In this document: one piece after another, positions 20,399 through 29,523 of the stretch
Layout: each line of letters begins with the position of its first letter
How positions within the stretch are numbered: position 1 is the first letter of the stretch
DNA from: CBDVBE01 sp964543525
GTDB lineage: Bacteria > Fibrobacterota > Chitinivibrionia > Chitinivibrionales > JANQEN01
NCBI GenBank assembly: GCA_964543525.1
Contig: CAZIYW010000009.1
Span: 5,634-69,633, forward strand
Reading direction: 5' to 3'
DNA: 64,000 nucleotides
Position numbers and translations under genes: made by a program
The notes under the pieces: generated by a model
What the model was told of the DNA's origin: nothing
The model's database searches: none
What the model saw: the letters and a program-made list of their open reading frames with translations, nothing else

Positions 20399-22632
20399 GA
20401 TTCTGCCGCTTCCTTATCGGATGTTTCCGATTCCGCCGACTCACCCTTCGGCTCGAACACCTCTTCCGTCTCTTTTTCGTCACCTTTCTGCACGGAAGAT
20501 TTCTCCATGCCTTCAAGCTTCTTCTCCTCACCGGAGGACTCCAGGTCTTTGTTGTCCACCGGTTTCTTCTGAATAACCGAACGGGTCTTCTTTGTCTGTT
20601 CAAGGATTTCGCCGTTAATGACTCTTTTAATTTCCTCGAGATCAAGCATCTCATGTTCGAGCAGCGCTTTTGCAAGTTGCTCCAGTTCGTTACGGTGTTC
20701 CCTGAGGATAGATCTCGCCCGGGTAAGCTGCTCTTCAACCATCTCCCGCATCAAATGATCAATCTCTTCTGCCGTTTTATCGGAATAATCGCGATGACTT
20801 GCGATTTCCCTGCCGAGAAAAATCTGCTCTTCCTTCTTGCCGTAATTCAACGGTCCGAGCTCACTGGTCATACCGAAATCACAGACGACCTTTCGTATCA
20901 GCTCGGTAGCATGTTTGATATCGTTCGATGCGCCGGTGGTCTGGATGTTAAACACCTCTTCCTCAGCAACCCGTCCTCCCATGAGAATACAGACTCTGTC
21001 GAGGATATACTCTTTGCTGTGGCTGTGTTTATCCTCACCGGGAAGAGAGAACGTAACTCCCAAAGCCCTGCCGCGGGGGATTATAGTGACTTTGTGCAGC
21101 TTGTCTGCGTTGGGACAGTACAGGTTACATATGGCATGGCCGGCTTCATGGTACGCTGTTGTTTTTTTCTCTTCATCGGAGAGCACCATACTCTTACGTT
21201 CAGCGCCCATCATCACTTTATCCTTGGCCTCTTCAAAATCAAGCATGGTGACCTTATCCTGGCCAAACCGGGCGGCCATAAGCGCGGCTTCATTAACCAG
21301 GTTTGCCAGATCCGCACCGACAAAGCCGGGAGTACCCCGTGCGATTGTCATAAGGTCGACATCATCGGCAAGCGGAATATTTTTAATGTGCACTTTCAGG
21401 ATACCTTCCCGCCCGCGGATATCAGGGATATCAACGACTACCTGCCGGTCAAAGCGCCCGGGCCTGAGCAACGCGGGATCGAGTACATCGGGCCGGTTGG
21501 TCGCCGCTATCAGGATAACCCCGGAATTCTCTTCAAAACCGTCCATCTCCACCAGCATCTGATTCAGGGTCTGTTCCCGCTCGTCATGACCGCCTCCAAG
21601 GCCGGCACCGCGCTGTCGCCCCACTGCATCAATCTCGTCAATAAATATGATACTGGGTGAATTTTTCTTTGCCGTCTCAAAGAGATCGCGAACCCGTGAC
21701 GCACCGACCCCGACAAACATCTCGACAAAATCGGAACCGCTCATGGAAAGAAACGGCACTCCCGCCTCACCGGCAACGGCACGGGCAAGCAACGTCTTAC
21801 CTGTCCCCGGAGGCCCCAACAGAAGAACCCCTTTGGGAATCTTACCGCCAAGCCGTTTAAATTTCTTGGAATCTTTCAGAAACTCAATAATCTCCTCGAG
21901 TTCAGCCTTTGCCTCCTCAACACCGGCGACATCAGTGAAATTATTTTTCGGACGATCAAGGTTGTGAATCTTGGCGCGGCTCTTACCAAAAGAGAATATT
22001 CCCTTCTGACCGCCCTGCATCTGACGAATCATAAAAAACCATAACAGTATTATCAGCAGAAAGGGCCAGCTGCTCAGCAGAACACTCCATAAATTCATCG
22101 TCTCACCTTCGAAGCTGTACTGAAAACCAAGGCTGTCCCATTCCGCAAGCATTTCGGAATCGATGAACGGAAGGTTAACCATGAAGGAGCGATTACCCGG
22201 CCGCTGTTTTATCCCATTAAGCTCGTTAAGCGACTTTTCATCAGCAAACTCGCCATGCAGCTCGGCACGGTTGAATCCCTTCTGGGTAACTTTTGCGGAG
22301 AGTATCCGCACGTTCGGATTTCGCAACAGAGACTTAAACCGGCTGTACGGAATTTTCACTTCTCTAAATGAGGATTGGGTTTCAAGAAACCTGAGGCCCA
22401 GAATTACCGTTACCGCAACGAGTAACCACATCACAACGGTTCGGGTCGGATCTTTTTTCACATCTTTTTTCTGGTTGCCGTCGCTTTTAATTCGCTTTTT
22501 CACGGAATCGAAGTAGCCTTTATCTTTCTTCGGCTGCTCTCCCTTCTTCGGTTCCTGTTTTTCCGGCTCTTCTTTTTTCGATTCTTTCTTCACAGGCTTT
22601 TCCCGATTCTTCTGCATTTCCCGGCTCAACAA
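20395..22632 (-). CDS. ftsH: ATP-dependent zinc metalloprotease FtsH
   Basis: The protein has 745 residues. A Lys/Glu-rich cytoplasmic leader of about 60 residues is unusually long. Two membrane helices flank a periplasmic domain (about 64-82 and 190-206). The AAA+ module has Walker A GPPGTGKT, Walker B IIFIDEID and the pore loop MFVGVGASRVRD. The M41 protease has the zinc motif HEAGH near residue 495. The C-terminal 80 residues are highly charged and probably disordered. FtsH degrades misfolded membrane proteins and short-lived regulators. It lies between tilS and folP, as in many bacteria. Confidence 0.97.
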   Translation of the reverse strand: MLSREMQKNREKPVKKESKKEEPEKQEPKKGEQPKKDKGYFDSVKKRIKSDGNQKKDVKKDPTRTVVMWLLVAVTVILGLRFLETQSSFREVKIPYSRFKSLLRNPNVRILSAKVTQKGFNRAELHGEFADEKSLNELNGIKQRPGNRSFMVNLPFIDSEMLAEWDSLGFQYSFEGETMNLWSVLLSSWPFLLIILLWFFMIRQMQGGQKGIFSFGKSRAKIHNLDRPKNNFTDVAGVEEAKAELEEIIEFLKDSKKFKRLGGKIPKGVLLLGPPGTGKTLLARAVAGEAGVPFLSMSGSDFVEMFVGVGASRVRDLFETAKKNSPSIIFIDEIDAVGRQRGAGLGGGHDEREQTLNQMLVEMDGFEENSGVILIAATNRPDVLDPALLRPGRFDRQVVVDIPDIRGREGILKVHIKNIPLADDVDLMTIARGTPGFVGADLANLVNEAALMAARFGQDKVTMLDFEEAKDKVMMGAERKSMVLSDEEKKTTAYHEAGHAICNLYCPNADKLHKVTIIPRGRALGVTFSLPGEDKHSHSKEYILDRVCILMGGRVAEEEVFNIQTTGASNDIKHATELIRKVVCDFGMTSELGPLNYGKKEEQIFLGREIASHRDYSDKTAEEIDHLMREMVEEQLTRARSILREHRNELEQLAKALLEHEMLDLEEIKRVINGEILEQTKKTRSVIQKKPVDNKDLESSGEEKKLEGMEKSSVQKGDEKETEEVFEPKGESAESETSDKEAAES

Positions 22633-22764
22633 ATACCTCCGATATATAAATATGCACCCCGTCTTTCCTTTTATAACAAAGGCGACGTGACATCCTCGAC
22701 ATATACCCTATTATAGCATTATTTCACTATACTATTCAGTTTAAAATACATTAATAGGACGATG

Positions 22765-24156
22765 CTAAGGAATTCTATGGCAGGAAATTTGTAAAACACT
22801 CTTTGTGTCCGGCGTGACTCTGTACTCATTCCCAACAGCAACCCCGGGGATCCAGACAATAGTACCGGATTGATTCACCACCACACCCATCGTGCGTCGA
22901 TAGTACCTGCTTACTTTCTGATTTTTAATGAATCGGATACAATCAACAGGTCTCCCACCACCCAGCGGTTGAAATGTATCACCCTTCTTAACCGGCCGAA
23001 TCAGCAACGGCAGACCGCATTTATCGACATCCAGAAACGCGGTTCTATTCGTGGTATCAAACGTACAGTCCACTCTCCCAATCGCATTTATTACCGCTGT
23101 CAATCGACATCTTAAATCCCGGGAAACCGTTGTACCCGGTATTCTGATCTCCTCAGCAGGCAGCTTGTTTTTTTTTGTCTTCCTTTCATCACCGGTAAAC
23201 ACTACCTCAACAGAATTCTTTCCCGGATAATATTTCCATCCGTCTTTCAGAAGAAAGCATCCACTGGCCCGTTTCATTTCCCTGAGAAAAACATAAATAT
23301 GTTTCCGTTCAAAAGCAATACCATGCTTTCGAAACAGACGTGACACTCCTTCTGCCGTCAGAATGGTATCCAGCTTATCCTGTGTTTTTTTTACGATAAA
23401 ACAGTTACGTTCACCCTCTATTACGTTATCGGTAATCCATTTATTTACCAGGGGATTAAGGAACTCCTTCTGTCGTCTGAAATACCCGGTCAATGCCACT
23501 ATTTTTTCAACCGCATCGGGACACTGCTTTTCCAACCGGGGGATAATGAGATGACGCACCCTGTTGCGTGTATACCGGATATCATCGTTTGAACGATCCT
23601 CACACCAGGTGTATCCCTGTTTCTTAAGCCAGTTTTGCAGGGTAATCTTTCTCACGGCAAGAAGCGGCCGGATAATGCCGTCGTTACGAACCGCAGGTAT
23701 GCCGCACAACCCGGAAAGTCCGCATCCCCGCTCAACATTCATAAGAAAGGTTTCAGCCTGATCGTCGGCAGTATGACCGGTTACGATAAAGCGGTAACCG
23801 TACCGTTCCTTTAACGCCTTCATGAAGCTGTACCGCTGTTTTCGCGCCCACGCTTCGACTCCGGCATCATACAGTGTTTTTCCGTTAAGTCTCTTACAAT
23901 GGAACTGCAATCCGGCCGATTCTGCAAGGCGCGCCACAAACAACGCTTCACTGTCCGATTCGTCACCGCGAAGGCCATGATTGACATGGGCAATGCCGAT
24001 ACCGGTGATACCGAGCCGTTTCTGCAACTGCGTAAATATATATACCAAGGCAACAGAATCACTGCCGCCGCTTACCGCAAGAAGAATTTTACCGGAGGTA
24101 ATTGCATTGTTGATGCAGAACTGGCTTACTGTTGCGACACACATGGGCACTATCAT
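22765..24156 (-). CDS. tilS: tRNA(Ile)-lysidine synthetase
   Basis: The protein has 463 residues. The PP-loop ATPase motif SGGSDS is near residue 30, followed by HVNHGLRGDESDSEA and GHTADDQAETFLMN. The middle TilS substrate-binding domain and the small C-terminal domain (LIRPVKKGDTFQPLGGG) are present. The enzyme changes C34 of the CAU-anticodon tRNA-Ile to lysidine so that it reads AUA. It is the first gene before ftsH-folP. A CAU-anticodon tRNA gene lies 24 bases upstream on the same strand. Confidence 0.95.
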   Translation of the reverse strand: MIVPMCVATVSQFCINNAITSGKILLAVSGGSDSVALVYIFTQLQKRLGITGIGIAHVNHGLRGDESDSEALFVARLAESAGLQFHCKRLNGKTLYDAGVEAWARKQRYSFMKALKERYGYRFIVTGHTADDQAETFLMNVERGCGLSGLCGIPAVRNDGIIRPLLAVRKITLQNWLKKQGYTWCEDRSNDDIRYTRNRVRHLIIPRLEKQCPDAVEKIVALTGYFRRQKEFLNPLVNKWITDNVIEGERNCFIVKKTQDKLDTILTAEGVSRLFRKHGIAFERKHIYVFLREMKRASGCFLLKDGWKYYPGKNSVEVVFTGDERKTKKNKLPAEEIRIPGTTVSRDLRCRLTAVINAIGRVDCTFDTTNRTAFLDVDKCGLPLLIRPVKKGDTFQPLGGGRPVDCIRFIKNQKVSRYYRRTMGVVVNQSGTIVWIPGVAVGNEYRVTPDTKSVLQISCHRIP

Positions 24157-24179
24157 TACAGGAAGGAAAATGTGAAGAG

Positions 24180-24256
24180 TGGTAGCAGCGCAGGGATTCG
24201 AACCCCGGACACTCGGATTATGATTCCGACGCTCTAACCAACTGAGCTACGCTGCC
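24180..24256 (-). tRNA. tRNA with CAU anticodon, probably elongator tRNA-Met
   Basis: A complete 77-base cloverleaf with encoded CCA. The acceptor is GGCAGCG paired with CGCTGCT (a G-U first pair), the D arm is GCTC/GAGC, and the anticodon stem TCGGA/TCCGA encloses ATCATAA, so the anticodon is CAT. The T arm is CGGGG/CCCTG around TTCGAAT. CAU is shared by initiator Met, elongator Met and the tRNA-Ile that TilS modifies. The first base pair and the D-loop argue against the initiator. Elongator Met is most likely, but the Ile2 form cannot be excluded by eye. A TTGACT lies upstream at 24296-24301. Confidence 0.9.
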
Positions 24257-24385
24257 ACAAAAAGTTGGGAAAAAAATATATATACGCTCGTGATGAGTCA
24301 AATATTAAAATCCTCAATGGAAACCATTCCAAAAAAGAAAATATGCCTGGGAAAGAGTGTATAACGGTGCAGGAGACGCAAGTGG

Positions 24386-24415
24386 TTGACAGTACAAACA
24401 GGGATGAATTAGATT
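24386..24415 (+). promoter_or_regulatory. Candidate promoter for the AgcS symporter gene
   Basis: A perfect TTGACA (-35) at 24386-24391 is followed after 18 bases by TAGATT (-10) at 24410-24415. That is about 75 bases before the symporter start. The -10 box is a moderate match. Confidence 0.45.
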
Positions 24416-24491
24416 AGATATATCTTTCTATTATGATAAATCAATATGATACCAATCATCACTTAATCACCGCTAACGAAAGTGATTCTTT

Positions 24492-25859
24492 ATGACTATT
24501 CCTGAACTTATAAGTAAGGCGGACGGGTTTTTATGGGGACCGCCACTGATGATTCTTCTGGTCGGTACCGGTCTTTTTTTAACTGTTTTACTCCGTTTCA
24601 TACAAGTCAGAGGATTTACTCACGCGATCAATGTCCTTCGTGGAAAATTTGACAACCCGAATGATCCCGGGGAGATTAACCATTTTCAGGCTTTGTCTGC
24701 GGCCCTTTCAGCAACCATAGGTACCGGCAATATTGTTGGTGTTGCTGCGGCTATTCTTATGGGCGGTCCGGGTGCGGTATTCTGGATGTGGATTACCGCC
24801 GGTGTCGGCATGGCCACCAAGTTTACCAGTTGCTCCCTGGCAGTCCATTTCAGGCGGATTGATGAAACCGGTGAAGCCCACGGCGGCCCGATGCATTTTA
24901 TTGAGCTGGGCATGGGTAAGGACTGGAAATGGCTTGCCGTGCTCTTTGCTACATTCACCGCAATTGCAAGCTTCGGTATCGGCAATATGTTCCAGGTTAA
25001 TAATATTGCCGTTGGTTGCCGCACTCTTTTTTTCGGTACCGACGCAGATCGATCCCTGCTGTTTAATGCCTCTGTCGGTATTATTATCGCCGTACTGGTC
25101 GGTATGGTTATTATCGGCGGCATAAAAAGTATCGGCCGCGTTGCCTCAAAGATAGTTCCCTTTATGTGTATTTTCTATTTCGGTGCAGGTATTTTTATTC
25201 TTTTTAAAAATTTCACTGCAATCCCAGGTGCATTCGCTACCATTTTCTACTATGCTTTTCATACACCGGAGGCTATTACCGGCGGATTATTCGGTACGGT
25301 TATCCGTTACGGTGTTGCGCGGGGACTTTTCTCCAATGAAGCCGGTCTTGGCTCCGCAGCCATGGCACACGGCGCCGCAAAAACAAAAGAACCTATCCGT
25401 GAAGGGCTTGTTGCCATGCTCGGACCCTTTATCGACACCATTGTCGTCTGTTCAATTACCGCATTGGTAATCATTATCACCGGCGCGCATGATGTCTGTT
25501 CTGTCAAGGGAGAGCTGACCGGTAAAGCATTTGAGCTCGGCCTCGGGACGGAAGTCGGATCGCGTTTGGTGGGTTTCAGCATCATCATGTTCGCGTTTTC
25601 CACCCTGATATCATGGTCATACTACGGTGACCGTGCGGCAGATTATCTCTTCGGCAAAAAAATCGTTCTCTGGTACCGGCTTGTGTATTGTGGCTTTATT
25701 ATTCTGGGTGCCTGCATTACTCTCGGCACGGTTATTGACTTCTGCGATGCAATGAATGGATTAATGGCTCTGCCGAACTTAGTAGCACTTATCGCACTTT
25801 CACCGGTGATAGTGAAATTGCTCAGGGAATATTCGGGTAAACATATGCAAAAAAAATAA
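24492..25859 (+). CDS. Sodium:alanine/glycine symporter (AgcS family)
   Basis: The protein has 455 residues, the usual length, with about ten to eleven hydrophobic helices. Family signatures are ALSATIGTGNIVGVAAAI and GGPGAVFWMWITAGVGMATK near residues 75-120, and the later ARGLFSNEAGLGSAAMAH. AgcS carriers import alanine or glycine with sodium or protons across the inner membrane. The gene has its own promoter candidate. It converges on the truncated nitrilase, overlapping it by 38 bases. Confidence 0.93.
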   Translation: MTIPELISKADGFLWGPPLMILLVGTGLFLTVLLRFIQVRGFTHAINVLRGKFDNPNDPGEINHFQALSAALSATIGTGNIVGVAAAILMGGPGAVFWMWITAGVGMATKFTSCSLAVHFRRIDETGEAHGGPMHFIELGMGKDWKWLAVLFATFTAIASFGIGNMFQVNNIAVGCRTLFFGTDADRSLLFNASVGIIIAVLVGMVIIGGIKSIGRVASKIVPFMCIFYFGAGIFILFKNFTAIPGAFATIFYYAFHTPEAITGGLFGTVIRYGVARGLFSNEAGLGSAAMAHGAAKTKEPIREGLVAMLGPFIDTIVVCSITALVIIITGAHDVCSVKGELTGKAFELGLGTEVGSRLVGFSIIMFAFSTLISWSYYGDRAADYLFGKKIVLWYRLVYCGFIILGACITLGTVIDFCDAMNGLMALPNLVALIALSPVIVKLLREYSGKHMQKK

Positions 25860-26220
25860 GAGTGCCGTAGTAATTATTAAGCACCTTATAGTAACTTACG
25901 CAGATATTAAGGACTTCTCCGTTATCTGCCTTTTCTATAAGACCGGCCCCGATAATCAGGTTATTCTCCTGCGAAAGCGATTGCAGCGTCTGTACCGATT
26001 GACCGGACGGTACCGGCTCAGCTAGGGTTTTTGTTTTATCACGAGCCGGGTTGCGTACATGCCAATAGCCGGTAATGCACATCTCCGGAAACGTAACAAT
26101 ATCCGTATGGTTTTTTGCCGCATTGTTTACAAATGAACGTATCCGCCCGGGATTGTATGCCTTATCATCGGGAAGATGATTAAACTGGACAGAGGCAGCA
26201 TTGATTGTTTTCCGTCTCAT
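25822..26220 (-). pseudogene. Truncated carbon-nitrogen hydrolase (nitrilase family)
   Basis: The open frame gives 132 residues. The first 105 or so match the N-terminus of the nitrilase superfamily (AASVQFNHLPDDKAYN, and TFPEMCITGYWH, which holds the catalytic Glu). Full proteins have 260-300 residues with a catalytic Lys and Cys further on; neither is present. Homology stops after EVLNICVSYYK. The remaining residues come from sequence that is the antisense 3' end of the AgcS gene. I take it as a remnant created by a deletion. It lies 3 bases after the 26224-27159 gene. Confidence 0.75.
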
Positions 26221-26223
26221 TCC

Positions 26224-27159
26224 TCACTTTACCCGCCTGTCGCTACCGAGCATGGCGACACGAATCCTGTTAAATCCAGCTTCATGTGCCGCACGTACCA
26301 GTTTATAAGCCTTCACTACTGGGATATTGTACCGGGCAATGACACACAGTGGCTCTGTACTGAAAAAAGTCCGACTTTTCTTGCGAAATCTTCTTAAATT
26401 CTTGGTCACACGCAGAAAAACGGAGACATCCGTTGTATCATCGGCTTCGTAGAGCATAATATCCCGGAGGTCGCTCAGATGAAGCGTCTTGCCGGTTTTG
26501 GGATGGGCCGGTAATGTTTCCGATCTCGGATTAAAGGGCACACTAATACCGCCGGAGCCGTCCGGATCCTTGTAAACATACTCTTCACGATACTGTGTCG
26601 TAAAAATCGTATCGTTACCGGAGACGAGTCTGATACTGTTTTCGGTTATAATACAGATGTTATCGGTACAGATATCCGTTGATTCCGGCCTGTCAATAAT
26701 AAGCTCCGCATCCGCCGTATTACCGCGGATATACACCCGGGCTGTGGTATATTCAGCGACGTTACACACGGCAAGGACATTATAGAAGGTAAGAAACTGC
26801 GTATACAATCCCGTCTTAATCGATATTGCAAAATCACTGCTGCCGGAATCCCCACGTGCCGTCTCCTCTCTGATTTTCAGAGAAAGAAGGCTCTTTTTCA
26901 GTTCAGCCCGCTCCAGTTCGTCTCCGGAAAGTGCGGCAAGAGACTTGGTACTGTACAACGGTCGAACCAGTACCGGTTTACCGTTAACCGCTATCAGGGT
27001 ATCATATATCATGACCACAGCATCGGGTTGACCACCCTCTACCTCCTGCTTCGGTGACGTGTACTGGATGACGCAGCGGTTAGCCATTACAAGTATTATT
27101 ACAGGCAGGACAAAAAGATTCCGTCTCATACCGCGAATTAATGTACCGAGGCTAGACAT
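26224..27159 (-). CDS. Membrane-anchored hypothetical protein
   Basis: The protein has 311 residues. One hydrophobic segment at about 14-32 (LFVLPVIILVMANRCVIQY) suggests a single anchor with the rest in the periplasm. The extreme C-terminus (VVKAYKLVRAAHEAGFNRIRVAMLG) vaguely resembles the last helix and strand of ExbD/TolR periplasmic domains. The middle does not match anything I know. It sits between a glycerophosphodiesterase gene (15 bases upstream) and the truncated nitrilase. The ExbD resemblance is weak inference. Confidence 0.5.
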   Translation of the reverse strand: MSSLGTLIRGMRRNLFVLPVIILVMANRCVIQYTSPKQEVEGGQPDAVVMIYDTLIAVNGKPVLVRPLYSTKSLAALSGDELERAELKKSLLSLKIREETARGDSGSSDFAISIKTGLYTQFLTFYNVLAVCNVAEYTTARVYIRGNTADAELIIDRPESTDICTDNICIITENSIRLVSGNDTIFTTQYREEYVYKDPDGSGGISVPFNPRSETLPAHPKTGKTLHLSDLRDIMLYEADDTTDVSVFLRVTKNLRRFRKKSRTFFSTEPLCVIARYNIPVVKAYKLVRAAHEAGFNRIRVAMLGSDRRVK

Positions 27160-27174
27160 AATAGTTTCTCCCCT

Positions 27175-27918
27175 TCAATCACCGAAAAGGCATTTGGTCA
27201 ACAATTCCGGTTTGTCGGTGGTAATACCGTCCACCCCGGCAGCCATCAGACGTTTTGCACGGACATGTTCGTTTACCGTCCAGACCTGGAACGATAATCC
27301 CGCCCGTTTTATACTCTTTACAAAGTCTCTGTTTATCCTCCGGAGATATTTCCCGTGCGGATGGCCTATTTGGACACCGTCAACACCTTTTTCAACTGCC
27401 TGCTGCGCAATATGGTTACCGGTAAAATCAGTATTTTCATCAACCTCAACCACCAGATGTACCGGGTAATCGGGAAAGGTCTTTTTCAGTATACGGATAT
27501 CGACATTTTTTTCATACCCCAGGAAAAGAATCTGCTCCGGTGCAACAGAACAGCAACGAATTATTTCTGCAAGTGGTGTAATAACCTCATTACATTTGGG
27601 TTCAATAAATACCCGCCGTTTTGGGGGAACCGTAGCCAGCATATCAGTTAAAAGCGGTATTGCCACTCCTGCGCCGAAATCCAGTTTCCGCAGTTCCCGG
27701 TAGGTGGTATTGCGAACATACAGAGTTTTATCGGCAACCCTGCCGGTATGCGGGTCATGAATAAGCGCCACCTTGTTGTCTTTTGTCAAACGCGCATCCA
27801 CTTCAACACCGTCGGCGGCAGTGCACCAGGCTGCTTTGATTGCCGGAATAGTGTTTTCCGGGTGCCAGCTGCAATAGCCTCGGTGGGCGATTATTGCTAT
27901 ACTCTTTTTTCTAATCAT
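27175..27918 (-). CDS. Glycerophosphodiester phosphodiesterase
   Basis: The protein has 247 residues, the size of bacterial UgpQ-type enzymes. The active-site signature is present: IIAHRGYCSWHPENT with catalytic His and Arg, then GVEVDARLTKDNKVALIHD with the metal-binding Glu/Asp and second His. The VFIEPKC and GITTDKPELL ends are also typical. It splits glycerophosphodiesters into an alcohol and glycerol-3-phosphate. There is no signal peptide, so it is cytoplasmic. It is the first gene of a leftward set with 26224-27159. Confidence 0.92.
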   Translation of the reverse strand: MIRKKSIAIIAHRGYCSWHPENTIPAIKAAWCTAADGVEVDARLTKDNKVALIHDPHTGRVADKTLYVRNTTYRELRKLDFGAGVAIPLLTDMLATVPPKRRVFIEPKCNEVITPLAEIIRCCSVAPEQILFLGYEKNVDIRILKKTFPDYPVHLVVEVDENTDFTGNHIAQQAVEKGVDGVQIGHPHGKYLRRINRDFVKSIKRAGLSFQVWTVNEHVRAKRLMAAGVDGITTDKPELLTKCLFGD

Positions 27919-28040
27919 CAGTACACTGCCACTGTATACTCATACATCAACCATATCAGCGATTAACGGTATTTCATCGGTGTCCTCACTCTATTCGATT
28001 ACTTGATCCCCAGCGTTTTATGAAACCCGTTTTTACCTTT

Positions 28041-28805
28041 TTATCTATATATGCGGCGAACAATCTTTTCCGTTCTGCCCCGTTTATTTTTACACGCCTG
28101 AAGTCGATCTGATTTGCAAAAAAAATTTATCAGCACAATGCCGGTGACAAAACCACCGATGTGTGCCCAGAAAGCCACTCCTGAAGGATTTCCCAGCGAG
28201 AAGAATCCACCGAGGAACTGGAGTATAAACCAGTATCCCAGCATGAGAAAGGCCGGTACAACAATGCGGGTAAAGAAGAACCCGAAAAACACGAGCATGT
28301 GTACCGGTGCACGCGGAAACAGTATCGCATAAGCACCCATTACCCCTCCTATAGCGCCTGATGCGCCGATCATAGGCGCCGCACTCCCCGGATCGGACAC
28401 CATCTGAACAGCAACTGCCCCCATACCGCAGAGAAGATAAAAAACCACAAATCGTATGGAACCCATGACGTCTTCCACATTATCACCGAATACCGCAAGA
28501 AACCACATGTTGCCGATAAGGTGCAGCCAGCCGCCATGCATAAACATTGAAGTGAAAATGGTCAGCCAGTTCGGATCGCTGGAAATGACGCAGGCCATTC
28601 CCCTGCCGAGTGGAATCTGCGTCCCCGGCTCAATCCTCCCCAGGAGCTCTCCGGATATGAGACCGAATCTGCAGATTGATCTTGCCAGCGCCGGATTAAA
28701 GCCCAGACCCTGGATAAATATCCAGGTTGCAATATTGGCGATAATAATGAGAAAGGTTGCAACCGAGGTATGCAGTGTCGGATTATCGTCGCGTATCGGG
28801 AACAT
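28041..28805 (-). CDS. Rhomboid family intramembrane serine protease
   Basis: The protein has 254 residues with six to seven hydrophobic helices. The catalytic Ser is in GASGAIGGVMGAY and the catalytic His in FWAHIGGFVTGI; HGGWLHLIGNMWFLAVFGDN matches the family helix-2 region. The N-terminus (MFPIRDDNPT) is the common start of this bacterial subgroup. Rhomboids cut transmembrane segments of membrane proteins. It stands alone, with 120-160-base non-coding gaps on each side. Confidence 0.94.
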   Translation of the reverse strand: MFPIRDDNPTLHTSVATFLIIIANIATWIFIQGLGFNPALARSICRFGLISGELLGRIEPGTQIPLGRGMACVISSDPNWLTIFTSMFMHGGWLHLIGNMWFLAVFGDNVEDVMGSIRFVVFYLLCGMGAVAVQMVSDPGSAAPMIGASGAIGGVMGAYAILFPRAPVHMLVFFGFFFTRIVVPAFLMLGYWFILQFLGGFFSLGNPSGVAFWAHIGGFVTGIVLINFFCKSDRLQACKNKRGRTEKIVRRIYR

Positions 28806-28965
28806 AATAGATGTAATATGCTATCAGGGGGCATGAAATGTAAAGTATATAATGACGGCACATGGATTATTCGCTTCGTTCGCCACGTCTTCGCATTCGA
28901 TCACCACATGCTGAAAAAAGTATGCGGGAATGAGTTCCTTTGTATACGTTGCAGCCGGCCAACAG

Positions 28966-29508
28966 TTAAAAGATCAGCCCGGTAACACTGATACTCATAT
29001 ACACCGTATTTGACCAGTAGCCGTCATATACATCAAACCAGAAACCGGGGCCGAAATTAACGGAAAAATGTTCCTGCACCGGAACGATAATACCGCCGTG
29101 TATATCCATACCGAATCCGGCATCAGAGCCCTCAGTATTGGTATTATCATTATGCCATGTGGTGATCAGCACCTGGGGTGAAACATGAATAAACGGAATG
29201 ACAACCATATTCCTTCCGTATGCAAATCCGCAGCGGCCGCCGAGGCTGAATGTCGCAGAACCATATTCATCTCTTCCATACACGGAAAAATCAAAAACAG
29301 GGCCGACAAGAAGATAGGGAACAGGGAAAAAATTTATAAGCGGTTGAAATACAAACTGGTTTTCTCTGCTGTCCTCCCCCTCACTTCCGGAACTGTTGAA
29401 CGTAATCCCGCCGCCGACCTGTACACTGCCGCGATCGGTAAAATATAAAGCGGGATAGGTGGAAAGAGCTACAGCCACTGCAACAATACATACGCGTACT
29501 ACCGTCAT
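28966..29508 (-). CDS. Exported hypothetical protein, possible small outer-membrane barrel
   Basis: The protein has 180 residues with a signal peptide (VRVCIVAVAVALSTYPALYF). About eight alternating-pattern beta strands follow, and it ends on VYMSISVTGLIF, an aromatic C-terminus typical of outer-membrane proteins. No family is recognised. It lies 15 bases after the pabB-pabC fusion on the same strand, so it may be read from that transcript; I see no functional link. Confidence 0.55.
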   Translation of the reverse strand: MTVVRVCIVAVAVALSTYPALYFTDRGSVQVGGGITFNSSGSEGEDSRENQFVFQPLINFFPVPYLLVGPVFDFSVYGRDEYGSATFSLGGRCGFAYGRNMVVIPFIHVSPQVLITTWHNDNTNTEGSDAGFGMDIHGGIIVPVQEHFSVNFGPGFWFDVYDGYWSNTVYMSISVTGLIF

Positions 29509-29523
29509 GGTTACCCTCCGGTT

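Noticed and set aside
20653..21660. 335-codon plus-strand open frame
   Set aside because: Entirely antisense to ftsH, with no domain or ribosome site; a codon-bias shadow.
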